From contig NZ_ATUY01000004.1 in assembly GCF_000420445.1 (NCBI RefSeq), positions 62,001-126,000 of the forward strand: DNA of 64,000 bases, given 5' to 3'. The stretch is from Actinotignum urinale DSM 15805 (lineage in GTDB: Bacteria > Actinomycetota > Actinomycetes > Actinomycetales > Actinomycetaceae). Shown here in pieces: positions 42,859-51,507 of the stretch. Under the pieces are notes generated by a model that did not search any database, was not told the origin of the DNA, and worked only from the letters and a program-made list of their open reading frames with translations. Every line of letters begins with the position of its first letter. Position 1 is the first letter of the stretch. A program made the translations under genes and the position numbers.

Positions 42859-43770
42859 ATGTTGGGTGAGGTTCCTGAACATTACCGGGCGGGTTTTGCT
42901 AGTATTGTTGGTCGCCCAAATGCAGGTAAATCAACCCTGACGAATGCCATGGTTGGCAGGAAGGTTGCGATTACGAGCGACCGTCCCGAAACCACACGCC
43001 GCATTATTCGCGCCATTGTGAGCACAGATGAAGGGCAAGCAATTCTTGTTGACACGCCCGGTATGCACCGCCCGCGAACTCTCCTCGGGGAGCGCCTCGG
43101 TGATATGGTGCGCGATTCCCTCTCCGATGTGGACGTTATCGTCATGTGTTTCCCGGCGAATGAAAAAGTAGGGCCGGGTGACCGCTACCTTCTTGATCTT
43201 GCGCTCAAATCGCGGGTTCCAATTATTGCTGCGATAACCAAAATCGATACGATCAACAAAGAAGAACTGGCGGAAAAAATTGTTGAAATTTCAGCCGTTC
43301 ATGATTTTTCCGAGATTGTGCCGGTGTGCGCGCCTAAAAATAATCAGGTTGATATTTTAACCTCCACGATTATTCGCCATTTCCCGCTTTCTCCGCCACT
43401 TTATCCTTTGGATGCCGTCTCGGATCAGAGTGAAGAAACTTTGATTTCTGAGCTGATTCGTGAGGCGGGGTTGGAAAAGTTGCGTCAGGAACTTCCGCAT
43501 TCCCTTGCCGTCACCATTGACGAAATGCAAGAAACCACAACTCCCCAAAAAACGCCACTTTTGAAAATACACGCCTCTATTCACGTGGAACGCGACTCCC
43601 AAAAGGGCATTATTATTGGCAAAAAAGGCGCCCGCCTTCGCGAAATAGGAAGTCAGGCACGCCACGCTATTGAGAACTTTTTAGGTGTCCGGGTGTATCT
43701 TATGCTCCACGTTAAAATCTCTAAGGATTGGCAACGTAACCCGAAAATGTTGGATCGTTTGGGGTTCTAA
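42859..43770 (+). CDS. era: GTPase Era
   Basis: 303 residues from MLGEVPEHYRAGFASIVG, with AAGGAG upstream. G1 GRPNAGKST, G2 region TTRRIIRAIV, G3 DTPGM, G4 TKID, and a KH domain with GIIIGKKGARLREIGSQAR. Binds the 3' end of 16S rRNA in 30S assembly. It follows the CNNM gene directly and is itself followed immediately by the hydrolase GTG. Confidence 0.96.
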   Translation: MLGEVPEHYRAGFASIVGRPNAGKSTLTNAMVGRKVAITSDRPETTRRIIRAIVSTDEGQAILVDTPGMHRPRTLLGERLGDMVRDSLSDVDVIVMCFPANEKVGPGDRYLLDLALKSRVPIIAAITKIDTINKEELAEKIVEISAVHDFSEIVPVCAPKNNQVDILTSTIIRHFPLSPPLYPLDAVSDQSEETLISELIREAGLEKLRQELPHSLAVTIDEMQETTTPQKTPLLKIHASIHVERDSQKGIIIGKKGARLREIGSQARHAIENFLGVRVYLMLHVKISKDWQRNPKMLDRLGF

Positions 43771-45483
43771 GTGGCGTTACAACGTTATTTCCATATTTTT
43801 TCGAGTTGGCGTTCTTCTGCAAACCCGTCGCGTCAACAAAGAGTTTTTTCTACGACGACAAATTCGGAACGTAGCGATTCTGTTCCCACGAATAATGGGA
43901 GCGAGCCCGCGCCCACGAAGAATGGTGATGGCGACGAAATGCTCCTTACAGAAAACGGGAGTGAACCGTCGTCAACCCTGAAAAAAACACGTATGCGTCC
44001 CTTGACGTTTATGCTCGTGTGGTTGCTGACCATACTTTTCCTGGGTGTGATCGGGATCAATATGGGGCCACATTGGGATCCGAAACCTATTAACCAGCGC
44101 GTCATATCGCAAACGAAGAACACAAAAATAGGTTCCTGTTTAGAATCTGGGTGTACGCCAACACAAACGTATGAAACGGAACGCGAAATGCGTGAGGTTC
44201 GTTTACGCGACGGGGTAACCGTTCCTGTTGAGGTGACAAAACCTTTGAGCGGGGAAGGAAAACGCCCCGGAATGTTATTTATTCACGGGACGGGGACTGA
44301 TAAACCCAGTGCTTTTAGGCGTGAAGCTAATTTGATTGCCTCAACCGGGATTATTACTTATGTTCCGCAAAAACGGATTGATAACTACTCGACCCTTCAT
44401 CGTGATTACCTAGCGCTTGCTCGGGATGTGAACGATGTTTTTAACCAGATGATTGTGGCATCTGATATTGATGCTGATAAGTCTGGGATTTATTCGGTAT
44501 CGGAAGGATGTTTTGTTTCCCCGATTGTGGCGGCAACGAATCCTGCAATTAAATATGTTGCGTTTATTAGCGCGCCCGTGCTACCGATTCGTAGCCAGGG
44601 AAGTTATGCTGCGCAAACATATATGCAAAGTATTCACGCTCCTGAGCGGTTCAGCAATAATTTGAAGAAAATTTTGGGACAGAATTTTGGGGCAGGGAAC
44701 CTGGAATATTTTGATTTCAATCCTTCTCTCTATCAGCAAGAAATACATGTTCCCGTGATGATGCTGTACGGAACGGGCGATAAGTCCATGCCGGTGGAGC
44801 AGGGGCCGGTTGCGATGCGTGAGGATTTACGCAAGGCCGGTAACGAGAACCTGACCATTCGCTACTATGAGGGGCGCGATCACGGACTTCAAGATAAGAA
44901 GAAGAAAATTTCCGGGCAGGCGATGCAGGACGTTTCCGATTGGGTGAATACACTACCTGAAAGTTCCCATGCTGAGCCGAGAATTGCCGGCGATCAACCG
45001 GATCAGGGCTTCGCTGTTCCGCCAATTGTGGCAGAATCGTTGATGCCTATCCCGTATCTTCTCATGCTGTATGCAACAGTTCCCGTGTTGTTGGTGTTGG
45101 CTTTGGTGATGAGTATTGTTGCGTGTTTGAGGCGAAAAGGACGTACGGTTTCCGATATTCTTCGTATGCTTTCGCCGAGCATGGCTTCAGGCGCAGTACT
45201 TCTTGCCACCCTTCTTGCCTACGTGTGGTACATCAAACAGGTTGCGTACACCGCCCTCAATTATCTGCAAAATGACCTCATTATTCGGGGTGGTTTTATT
45301 GCTGTTACTCTCCTGGCATGTTGTGCCGTTGGGGCAGGAATACGGGCGTTGTGGAAGAGCCGTGAGATGTGGGCGGATATATCTTTGCCCGTGAAAATGG
45401 CGATGATATTGAATTTTGCGTGGCAAATCGGCGCTCTCGCTATCCTCACATACCTCAACGTTTTCCCGACGTTAATGAGATGA
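43771..45483 (+). CDS. Membrane-anchored alpha/beta hydrolase
   Basis: 570 residues, GTG start abutting the era stop. An 70-residue Ser/Asn-rich cytoplasmic tail with repeated NGSEP units, one membrane helix (about 77-98), an extracytoplasmic alpha/beta hydrolase domain (about 140-395: GMLFIHGTGTD oxyanion region, nucleophile in YSVSEGC, acid near YGTGDKSMP, His in GRDHGL), then four C-terminal helices. The first elbow residue is Ser/Tyr rather than Gly, so it departs from GxSxG. Substrate unknown; cell-envelope ester or peptide hydrolysis is a guess. Confidence 0.7.
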   Translation: MALQRYFHIFSSWRSSANPSRQQRVFSTTTNSERSDSVPTNNGSEPAPTKNGDGDEMLLTENGSEPSSTLKKTRMRPLTFMLVWLLTILFLGVIGINMGPHWDPKPINQRVISQTKNTKIGSCLESGCTPTQTYETEREMREVRLRDGVTVPVEVTKPLSGEGKRPGMLFIHGTGTDKPSAFRREANLIASTGIITYVPQKRIDNYSTLHRDYLALARDVNDVFNQMIVASDIDADKSGIYSVSEGCFVSPIVAATNPAIKYVAFISAPVLPIRSQGSYAAQTYMQSIHAPERFSNNLKKILGQNFGAGNLEYFDFNPSLYQQEIHVPVMMLYGTGDKSMPVEQGPVAMREDLRKAGNENLTIRYYEGRDHGLQDKKKKISGQAMQDVSDWVNTLPESSHAEPRIAGDQPDQGFAVPPIVAESLMPIPYLLMLYATVPVLLVLALVMSIVACLRRKGRTVSDILRMLSPSMASGAVLLATLLAYVWYIKQVAYTALNYLQNDLIIRGGFIAVTLLACCAVGAGIRALWKSREMWADISLPVKMAMILNFAWQIGALAILTYLNVFPTLMR

Positions 45484-45523
45484 TAGGTCTGCTTCAAGAT
45501 ATTTTGAGAAATAAAGGGTTAGA

Positions 45524-45577
45524 ATGGAACACATGCGAAAGGTTTTGCTTCTCCTTACCTGCCGTCGCGAGTCTTAG
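45524..45577 (+). CDS. leuL: Leucine leader peptide of leuA
   Basis: 17 codons, MEHMRKVLLLLTCRRES, with AAGGG upstream. Four consecutive Leu codons (TTG CTT CTC CTT, 45545-45556) are followed directly by the arm of a GC-rich hairpin. This is the layout of a ribosome-stalling attenuator: low charged tRNA-Leu stalls the ribosome there and changes downstream RNA pairing. Confidence 0.75.
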   Translation: MEHMRKVLLLLTCRRES

Positions 45578-45597
45578 AGACAGGCTCCTCGCGGCGG
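45558..45597 (+). promoter_or_regulatory. Alternative hairpins of the leuA attenuator
   Basis: Hairpin 1: CCTG...GTCT / AGACAGG (45558-45584). Hairpin 2: CCGTCGCGAG (45562-45571) with CTCGCGGCGG (45588-45597), ten pairs including one G-T. They share bases, so only one can form at a time. A clear long T-run does not follow; a TTTTT at 45629-45633 is the nearest. Confidence 0.6.
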
Positions 45598-45655
45598 GGT
45601 TTCTCGTGCCGGTCATACAACCGAAAATTTTTACCCTAGAAAAAGAGAAGATGTT

Positions 45656-47410
45656 ATGAAGACCTCAGGAGTAGCCAATCGTCAACAGCCTTCGGGAATG
45701 CCCTATCAGAAGTATCGTCATTTCCTCGACACAAACCCCGTCAGCCTTCCCGATCGTACCTGGCCTAATAACCGGATTACTCACGCGCCACGCTGGTTGT
45801 CTACCGATTTGCGCGACGGAAATCAGGCGCTGATTGAACCTATGGACCCGAAGCGTAAACGTGCAATGTTTGACCTTCTGGTCAAGATGGGGTTCAAAGA
45901 AATTGAAATTGGTTTCCCGGCCGCTTCTCAAGCCGATTGGGATTTTGTTCGTAGCCTCGTCGAAACAGATGCTGTTCCCGAAGACGTCACGGTTTCTGTT
46001 CTTACGCAGTCTCGCCCGGATCTTATTCATAAAACCGTGGACTCCATGAAGGGGTTCCACCGCGCAACTCTTCATTTGTATAACGCAACCTCTCCGGTAT
46101 TCCGCGATGTGGTGTTCCATTCCGATCGTGCCGGTATTAAACAGCTCGCCATTCAGGGCACCCAGGAAGCAACCGCCTATATGGAGAAGGTGCTCGGGGA
46201 TGAAACGATTGCTGGCTTCGAGTATTCGCCGGAAATTTTTGTGGACACCGAGCTGGATTACGCTTTGGAGGTTTGCGAGGCCGTCATGGATGTGTGGCAG
46301 CCTGGAGCGGACCGCGAAATCGTGTTGAATCTGCCGACAACTGTTGAACGTTCCACACCGAATGTGTATGCGGATCAGATTGAGTATATGTCCCGGAACT
46401 TGTCTCGTCGTGAATTTATTGCGTTGTCTGCACATAACCATAATGATCGTGGAACCGGTACGGCGACGGCTGAACTTGCGATGCTTGCCGGCGCGGATCG
46501 TTTGGAAGGTTGCCTGTTTGGGCAGGGGGAGCGTACCGGAAACCTTGATTTGGTGACGGTTGGCATGAATTTGTTCTCTCAGGGAATCGATCCTCAACTT
46601 GATTTTTCCAATATGGATGAAATCATTGAAATTTCTGAACATTGCAACCAGATGGATGTGCATCCGCGCCTGCCTTATGCTGGCCGTCTGGTGTACACCT
46701 CATTCTCGGGGTCCCATCAGGATGCGATTAAGAAGGGCTGGGAGAGGCGTCGCGAAGATGTGAAAAAAGCAGGGGGCGACGAAACCAAGGTCCCCTGGAC
46801 AGTTCCGTATCTTCCTATTGATCCGAAAGATGTTGGGCGTAATTACGATGCGGTTGTGCGTGTTAACTCTCAGTCCGGTAAGGGCGGAGTTGCATATCTC
46901 ATGCAGGCGACGCGCCACATGGAGTTGCCACGCCGTATGCAGGTTGAGCTTTCGCATCTTGTAAAGAACTGGACGGCTGAGACAGGTAAGGAAGTTACCG
47001 CCGAGCTTCTGTGGGATTTGTTTAAGAACGAATACCTGCCTTCTTCTCAAACAAAAGAACGTTGGGGACGTTACCGTTTGCGCGCCTTTGAATTTACGAA
47101 TACAAAGGCTGGCGTCACACATATGACAGCCCACGTGACAAGTCAAGCTGACGATGTGGAACATGTTGTTTCGGGTGAAGGTAACGGGCCGATTCACGCA
47201 TTTATTGAAATCATGGGACACATGGGCGAAAACGTTAAGGTGTTGGATTATAGCGAACATGCGTTGAGTGAAGGTAAGGATGCACCGGCAGCCGCATATA
47301 TTGAATGTGATGTTGACGGGCAGATTCTGTGGGGTTGCGGTATCCACACCTCAACAACTCGTGCAGGTTTGAAGGCCATTATTTCTGCTATTAACCGCGC
47401 ACATCGTTAA
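45656..47410 (+). CDS. leuA: 2-isopropylmalate synthase
   Basis: 584 residues. First committed step of leucine synthesis: 2-oxoisovalerate plus acetyl-CoA gives 2-isopropylmalate. HMGL-type barrel with STDLRDGNQALIEPM (metal-binding DRDG-like segment), EIEIGFPAASQADWDFVR, ALSAHNHNDRGTGTATAELA (metal-binding HxH) and a C-terminal LeuA dimer/regulatory domain that senses leucine. The long actinobacterial form with N-terminal extension (about 45 residues). Expression is probably attenuated via the leader peptide at 45524. Confidence 0.95.
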   Translation: MKTSGVANRQQPSGMPYQKYRHFLDTNPVSLPDRTWPNNRITHAPRWLSTDLRDGNQALIEPMDPKRKRAMFDLLVKMGFKEIEIGFPAASQADWDFVRSLVETDAVPEDVTVSVLTQSRPDLIHKTVDSMKGFHRATLHLYNATSPVFRDVVFHSDRAGIKQLAIQGTQEATAYMEKVLGDETIAGFEYSPEIFVDTELDYALEVCEAVMDVWQPGADREIVLNLPTTVERSTPNVYADQIEYMSRNLSRREFIALSAHNHNDRGTGTATAELAMLAGADRLEGCLFGQGERTGNLDLVTVGMNLFSQGIDPQLDFSNMDEIIEISEHCNQMDVHPRLPYAGRLVYTSFSGSHQDAIKKGWERRREDVKKAGGDETKVPWTVPYLPIDPKDVGRNYDAVVRVNSQSGKGGVAYLMQATRHMELPRRMQVELSHLVKNWTAETGKEVTAELLWDLFKNEYLPSSQTKERWGRYRLRAFEFTNTKAGVTHMTAHVTSQADDVEHVVSGEGNGPIHAFIEIMGHMGENVKVLDYSEHALSEGKDAPAAAYIECDVDGQILWGCGIHTSTTRAGLKAIISAINRAHR

Positions 47411-47421
47411 GGTTAGAGGCA

Positions 47422-47548
47422 GTGAAGCTGTGCTGTAACATCAGGGTTTATGCAAGTTTTTACGTAACCCATAAGGTATAAGCCGTGAAACTTGATTCTG
47501 ACATCGTGGTGTACGCAAGTTTTTGCGTGACGTAGAGAGGAGTTCGCC
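47422..47548 (+). repeat. Degenerate tandem copies of the recO start region
   Basis: Two imperfect units of 63-64 bp (starting GTGAAG at 47422 and GTGAAA at 47485), each containing GCAAGTTTTT-CG-, followed by the true recO start GTGAAG at 47549 as a third unit. They look like repeated duplications of the gene start that then decayed. Confidence 0.7.
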
Positions 47549-48280
47549 GTGAAGCTCTACTCTGATACCGCAGCCGTTTTGCGTACCCACGATTTAGGTG
47601 AAGCCGATCGCATCATAACGTTTATTACGCACAGACATGGAATTGTGCGTGCGGTTGCCAAAGGCGTGCGCCGAACAAAATCTCGGTTCGGCGCACGCCT
47701 TGAGCCTTTCTCACTCGTGAATGTGCAACTATATCGGGGTAAAAGCCTGGACATCGTGACGGAAGTCGAGGGTTTACACCATTTCGGCAGGGTTATTTCT
47801 GCCAACTACGAGGCCTACACCTGCGCTTATGCCATGGCAGAAACCGCGGAAAAACTCGGTGCCGAGCAGGAAGAAGATCGCCCCGCGTATCGCTTGTTTG
47901 CGGGCGCATTGGCGTCTTTAGCTCGCCAGGAACACGCGCCCGAGCTAATTATGTATTCGTATTTTTTGCGCGCTCTTGCTTTAGCCGGGTGGGCTATAGC
48001 CCTGGATTCTTGCGCACTGTGTGGCGGAACGTCACATCTTCAGGCTTTTCACGTCCAATCGGGCGGTATGGTGTGCGAAAATTGCGCTTCTCAAAATTCT
48101 TCCTATCTTAATGAAGAATCCGTCATGCTTTTGCGCGGGCTCGCACACGGAAAATGGGAAGATGTGGATAATGCCAGCCCCATGAGCATCCACATCGTCA
48201 CCACTCTTGTGAAACAATATGTCCAGTGGCATATGGAACGCCGTATTCGTTCCCTCGATCTTGTGGAGGAAAGTTCATGA
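47549..48280 (+). CDS. recO: DNA repair protein RecO
   Basis: 243 residues from the GTG after GAGAGGAG. An N-terminal OB fold (LYSDTAAVLRTHDLGEADRIITFITHRHGIVRAVAKGVRRTKSRFGARLEPF) and a C-terminal helical domain with a CALCGG...CENC zinc site. Helps RecA load on SSB-coated DNA in the RecFOR pathway. Four-base overlap with uppS (ATGA). Confidence 0.95.
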   Translation: MKLYSDTAAVLRTHDLGEADRIITFITHRHGIVRAVAKGVRRTKSRFGARLEPFSLVNVQLYRGKSLDIVTEVEGLHHFGRVISANYEAYTCAYAMAETAEKLGAEQEEDRPAYRLFAGALASLARQEHAPELIMYSYFLRALALAGWAIALDSCALCGGTSHLQAFHVQSGGMVCENCASQNSSYLNEESVMLLRGLAHGKWEDVDNASPMSIHIVTTLVKQYVQWHMERRIRSLDLVEESS

Positions 48281-49191
48281 ACCCTGAGGCACCCCGTCAA
48301 CCTCACGCCAACACTACCCGAGAATGTCCTGATAGTTCCGTCCACACTGATAACGTCGTGCTGGCTGCAGAGCATTCTGACACGTCTGCTCAACCCCATC
48401 ACGAAACACCCACGCCGGAACACCGCCCCGGCCTCACCCCGCCTCACCTTCGCAAGATTCCCGACCACGTTGCCATTGTGATGGACGGTAACGGCCGCTG
48501 GGCTAATAAACGCGGAAAACCGCGCACCGAAGGGCACAAAATGGGGGAGCGTTCCCTCATGGATGTCATTGCCGGCGCGCGAGAAGTGGGCATTAAAGAA
48601 CTCTCCGTCTACGCTTTTTCCACAGAAAATTGGCGACGTAGCCCGCGTGAAGTCGCCTTCCTCATGGGTTTTTCCCGCGATATTATCCGTACTAACCGCA
48701 ACCAACTCCACAGCTGGAACGTCCAAGTCCGCTGGTGTGGGCGTGAGGGGCGCCTGTGGTCCTCAGTTTTGAAAGAAATACGTGAGGCCGTCGCGCTCAC
48801 ACAACACAATACCGGGCTGGTTCTTAATCTCTGCATTAACTATGGCGGCCACAGCGAAATCGTAGACGCTACACGTGCCATAGCGGAAAAGGTTGCGAGG
48901 GGCGAGCTACAACCGTCGAAAATCACGGAAAAAACTGTTGCCGAGCATCTGTATTCGCCCGCGATGCGTCCAGTAGACCTGCTTATTCGCACGGGCGGCG
49001 AACTGCGGACGTCGAATTTCCTCATGTGGGAATCTGCGTATGCGGAGTTGTATTTTTCGCCGTTGCCGTGGCCGGAATTTGAGCGTGGCGCACTGTGGAC
49101 TGCGTGTGTTGATTATGAAAATCGTGATCGGCGTTTCGGTGGTGCGGTAGATAAAGTTGATAAGATGAATAAGGTTGCTGGTGAAGAGTGA
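48277..49191 (+). CDS. uppS: Isoprenyl (undecaprenyl-type) diphosphate synthase
   Basis: 304 residues; ATG in the recO stop, GGAGG upstream. A 60-residue variable N-terminal tail precedes the catalytic core: HVAIVMDGNGRWANKRG (catalytic Asp), GHKMGERSLMDVI, ELSVYAFSTENWRR, INYGGHSEI, and RTGGELRTSNFLMWESAYAELYF. Makes the cis-prenyl carrier for cell-wall precursors. In actinobacteria the product may be decaprenyl rather than undecaprenyl. Confidence 0.95.
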   Translation: MNPEAPRQPHANTTRECPDSSVHTDNVVLAAEHSDTSAQPHHETPTPEHRPGLTPPHLRKIPDHVAIVMDGNGRWANKRGKPRTEGHKMGERSLMDVIAGAREVGIKELSVYAFSTENWRRSPREVAFLMGFSRDIIRTNRNQLHSWNVQVRWCGREGRLWSSVLKEIREAVALTQHNTGLVLNLCINYGGHSEIVDATRAIAEKVARGELQPSKITEKTVAEHLYSPAMRPVDLLIRTGGELRTSNFLMWESAYAELYFSPLPWPEFERGALWTACVDYENRDRRFGGAVDKVDKMNKVAGEE

Positions 49192-49222
49192 CGCCACTGG
49201 GCGTTATAGAGAAAGGACAACC

Positions 49223-49741
49223 ATGCGAGAATACGAACCCTATAAGGATTTACCCGCAGGTCAGGTTGATCTTCACCTGCGAAGCACAGATTTTGCGGAC
49301 GGCGCATCGCTTCCCGAAACCGCGACGGGCGCGGGAACTCGCCCATTAGGTGCCGATAAAAATCCGCAACTTTCCTGGGATAAAGCGCCGGAAGGCACCA
49401 AAAGCCTCCTTATTTCCTGCTATGATCCCGATGCGCCTACGCCTTCCGGGTATTGGCATTGGGTTGCGATTAATGTTGATCCCGAAACTACGAGTATTGC
49501 TGCCGGTGGAAGTAACGATATGCCCGAGGGTACGCTTACGTTGAAGAACGACGGGGGAGCGCCAACTTTCCAGGGAGCAACTCCACCCCAGGGGCATGGC
49601 CCACACCGCTATATTTTCGCGGTTCTTGCGTTGGATACCGTTCTTGAGCTGGACCGTGAAACACGCCCCGCAATCGCGTATTTCCTTTCCCGTCCACACG
49701 TGTTAGGGCGCGGTTTGCTCACGGGAACTTGGGAAAACTAA
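49223..49741 (+). CDS. YbhB/YbcL family (PEBP-like) protein
   Basis: 172 residues from MREYEPYKDLPAGQVDLHLRS; AAGGA upstream. The PEBP fold shows in NPQLSWDKAPEGTKSLLISCYDPDAPTPSGYWHW and PPQGHGPHRYIFAVLAL, the anion-binding pocket. Widespread small cytoplasmic protein related to Raf kinase inhibitors; role in bacteria unclear. Sits alone between uppS and the hypothetical gene. Confidence 0.9.
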   Translation: MREYEPYKDLPAGQVDLHLRSTDFADGASLPETATGAGTRPLGADKNPQLSWDKAPEGTKSLLISCYDPDAPTPSGYWHWVAINVDPETTSIAAGGSNDMPEGTLTLKNDGGAPTFQGATPPQGHGPHRYIFAVLALDTVLELDRETRPAIAYFLSRPHVLGRGLLTGTWEN

Positions 49742-49790
49742 AAGTTTACTCGGGCGAATACGGAACATAAACAATAAACAGGACCTCAAT

Positions 49791-50327
49791 ATGACAGAAA
49801 TTCGTCGTTACTCTATCCTCACACCCTTCAACAACGTCAAAGTTGTTGCCGGAATTTGCGCACTTCATTCCTTGGATGTGCAGGTGTGCATGACATCTGC
49901 AGGCGTCATCGTATTCCGTAACCTGCCCGTACCCGTGTACGACGAATGGGATATTCGCCAAATTACGGGAGAACTTCCCGATGATGAACCGCAATCTCCG
50001 AGCGATAACGGCGCTCTTGTTGCCGCTCTCCTCTCTAGCCTCAGCCCGTATGGGGTGGTTTTAATGGACGTGAATGTGGACGATAGCGAGGAAGGTTTTG
50101 AACCGGGGGTATCGGGAATGGTTCGCGCTCGCCGTTTCCTGGAAGGGGAGCCGGGTGAAGAAATTGCGTCCGGTTTGTTGCTCAATGGTTTGGATCTAGA
50201 TGTTGAGAATATTGTTGTGGGCGAGGGTCTCCCTGAAGATTTAGACATTATTTCGACGGCGGATGTGACTCGTGAAGACATCGAGCAAATTGCCGGAATG
50301 CTTGGAGAAGAACCCACAGATAAGTAA
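49791..50327 (+). CDS. Conserved actinobacterial hypothetical protein
   Basis: 178 acidic residues. Strand-rich N-terminal half (MTEIRRYSILTPFNNVKVVAGICALHSLDVQVCMTS, then VIVFRN) and an acidic C-terminus (EDIEQIAGMLGEEPTDK). No known domain or membrane segment. Placed between the PEBP-like gene and hisA; its last codons are the seed of the CACAGATAAGTAAA repeats downstream. Function unknown. Confidence 0.65.
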   Translation: MTEIRRYSILTPFNNVKVVAGICALHSLDVQVCMTSAGVIVFRNLPVPVYDEWDIRQITGELPDDEPQSPSDNGALVAALLSSLSPYGVVLMDVNVDDSEEGFEPGVSGMVRARRFLEGEPGEEIASGLLLNGLDLDVENIVVGEGLPEDLDIISTADVTREDIEQIAGMLGEEPTDK

Positions 50328-50437
50328 AAGCGAGTAATCACTGAGGGTGCATCCCACAGATAAGTAAAGGCAACCCACACCGTCAAACACCTAGCGGTAC
50401 AGGTTGAGAGAGCAACTCACAGACAAGTAAAGGCAAC
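50313..50437 (+). repeat. Three copies of the preceding gene's tail before hisA
   Basis: CCACAGATAAGTAAARGC (last codons TDK and stop of the upstream gene) recurs at 50313, 50353 and, as CTCACAGACAAGTAAAGGC, at 50415, just before the hisA start. The third copy supplies the spacing and AAAGG for hisA translation. Confidence 0.75.
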
Positions 50438-50445
50438 GCATCGCA

Positions 50446-51189
50446 ATGGATACAACCACCACATTCCCATCCCTTCAGTTGCTTCCCGCAGTTGACGTCC
50501 ATCAGGGGAAGGCTGTCCGCCTCACCAGGGGCGCTATTGACGGCGGAAATTTTGGGCAGGCAGCCGATGTGGTTCGGGAATTTCTTGATCTTGGGGCCGC
50601 ATGGGTTCATCTTGTTGACCTTGATGCTGCCTTTCAGCGCGGATACAATACGGAGCTTTTGGCTCAAATTGTTGCCGAGGTCGATATTTCGGTAGAGCTT
50701 TCCGGCGGGATACGTAACTTCGCGGATGTGAAACGTTCAGTGGATGCGGGTGCGCGCAGGGTTGTTTTGAGCGCCACCGCCTTGAGCGACCCTCACGGTA
50801 TCCGCAAAATTTTGGATACCTACGGACCCATGATTGCCGTGGGGATTGATATTAACGGCGACGAAATTATTGCTCGTGGTAGCGGTGAACACGTGGGTAA
50901 CGTGTGGGAGTTGTTGGATTCCGGGCTTCTTGAGGGAGCCGGCCATCTTGTTGTTACAGATACGATTCGCGACGGGGCACTAGCTGGCGCGGCTTTAGAT
51001 GTGCTCACTCGGGTTTCTTCCCAAACGGATATTCCCCTCACTGCTTCCGGCGGTATTGCTTCGCTTGAGGACATTAGGGAACTTCGTGGACTTTCTCCTA
51101 AGGTCGATAGCGCGATTATAGGCAAAGCCTTTTATGTAGGGCAGATTAATTTTGTGGATGCTCTTCGAGTTGCCGGGCCACAGCATTAG
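50446..51189 (+). CDS. priA: Phosphoribosyl isomerase A (HisA/PriA)
   Basis: 247 residues. TIM barrel with LLPAVDVHQGKAVRL (first catalytic Asp), VHLVDLDAAFQRG, VELSGGIRN, VGIDINGDEI, VTDTIRDGALAG (second Asp) and ASGGIASLEDI. In actinobacteria lacking trpF this enzyme isomerises both the histidine intermediate ProFAR and the tryptophan intermediate PRA; the dual role is likely but not proven here. It stands away from other his genes. Confidence 0.9.
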   Translation: MDTTTTFPSLQLLPAVDVHQGKAVRLTRGAIDGGNFGQAADVVREFLDLGAAWVHLVDLDAAFQRGYNTELLAQIVAEVDISVELSGGIRNFADVKRSVDAGARRVVLSATALSDPHGIRKILDTYGPMIAVGIDINGDEIIARGSGEHVGNVWELLDSGLLEGAGHLVVTDTIRDGALAGAALDVLTRVSSQTDIPLTASGGIASLEDIRELRGLSPKVDSAIIGKAFYVGQINFVDALRVAGPQH

Positions 51190-51337
51190 ATAAATATTTT
51201 TCACACTTCCATAGCCTCGGAAGTCTGTTAGCTCGACATTTGTTAACTCGGCATATGTTACGTAAGGGGTCTCACAGAAGATAAGCGAGTTGTGCCTTGC
51301 AATAAGATGCAGGCGTATGTAAACTATTATGCGACTA

Positions 51338-51433
51338 ACCGGCATCCCGCCGGTAACGCAAGTGGAGAAATCCCACCTAGCCACCCGCCTTATTAAGGTT
51401 GGAAGAAATCGCTTCCGGGGTAGCGGGTCTTTA
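51338..51433 (+). promoter_or_regulatory. Structured leader of the infC-rpmI-rplT operon
   Basis: ACCGGC-ATCCC-GCCGGT hairpin (51338-51354), GTGG/CCAC hairpin, then a long stem ACCCGC / GCGGGT (51383-51428) enclosing GGAAG / CTTCC and followed by CTTTA. A compact RNA of this kind ahead of infC suggests feedback by L20 or IF3, or an attenuator. The rest of 51190-51477 shows no gene. Confidence 0.6.
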
Positions 51434-51507
51434 TGCAATGACTTTTAGTCGTATGCCTCGGGAGTACTCCGTGCGTTATGTCCACGTTGAGGAACAGAGG
51501 AACTGCA

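Noticed and set aside
45665-46663. Open frame of 332 codons antisense to leuA
   Set aside because: leuA is certain on the plus strand; the antisense frame has no recognisable protein features.
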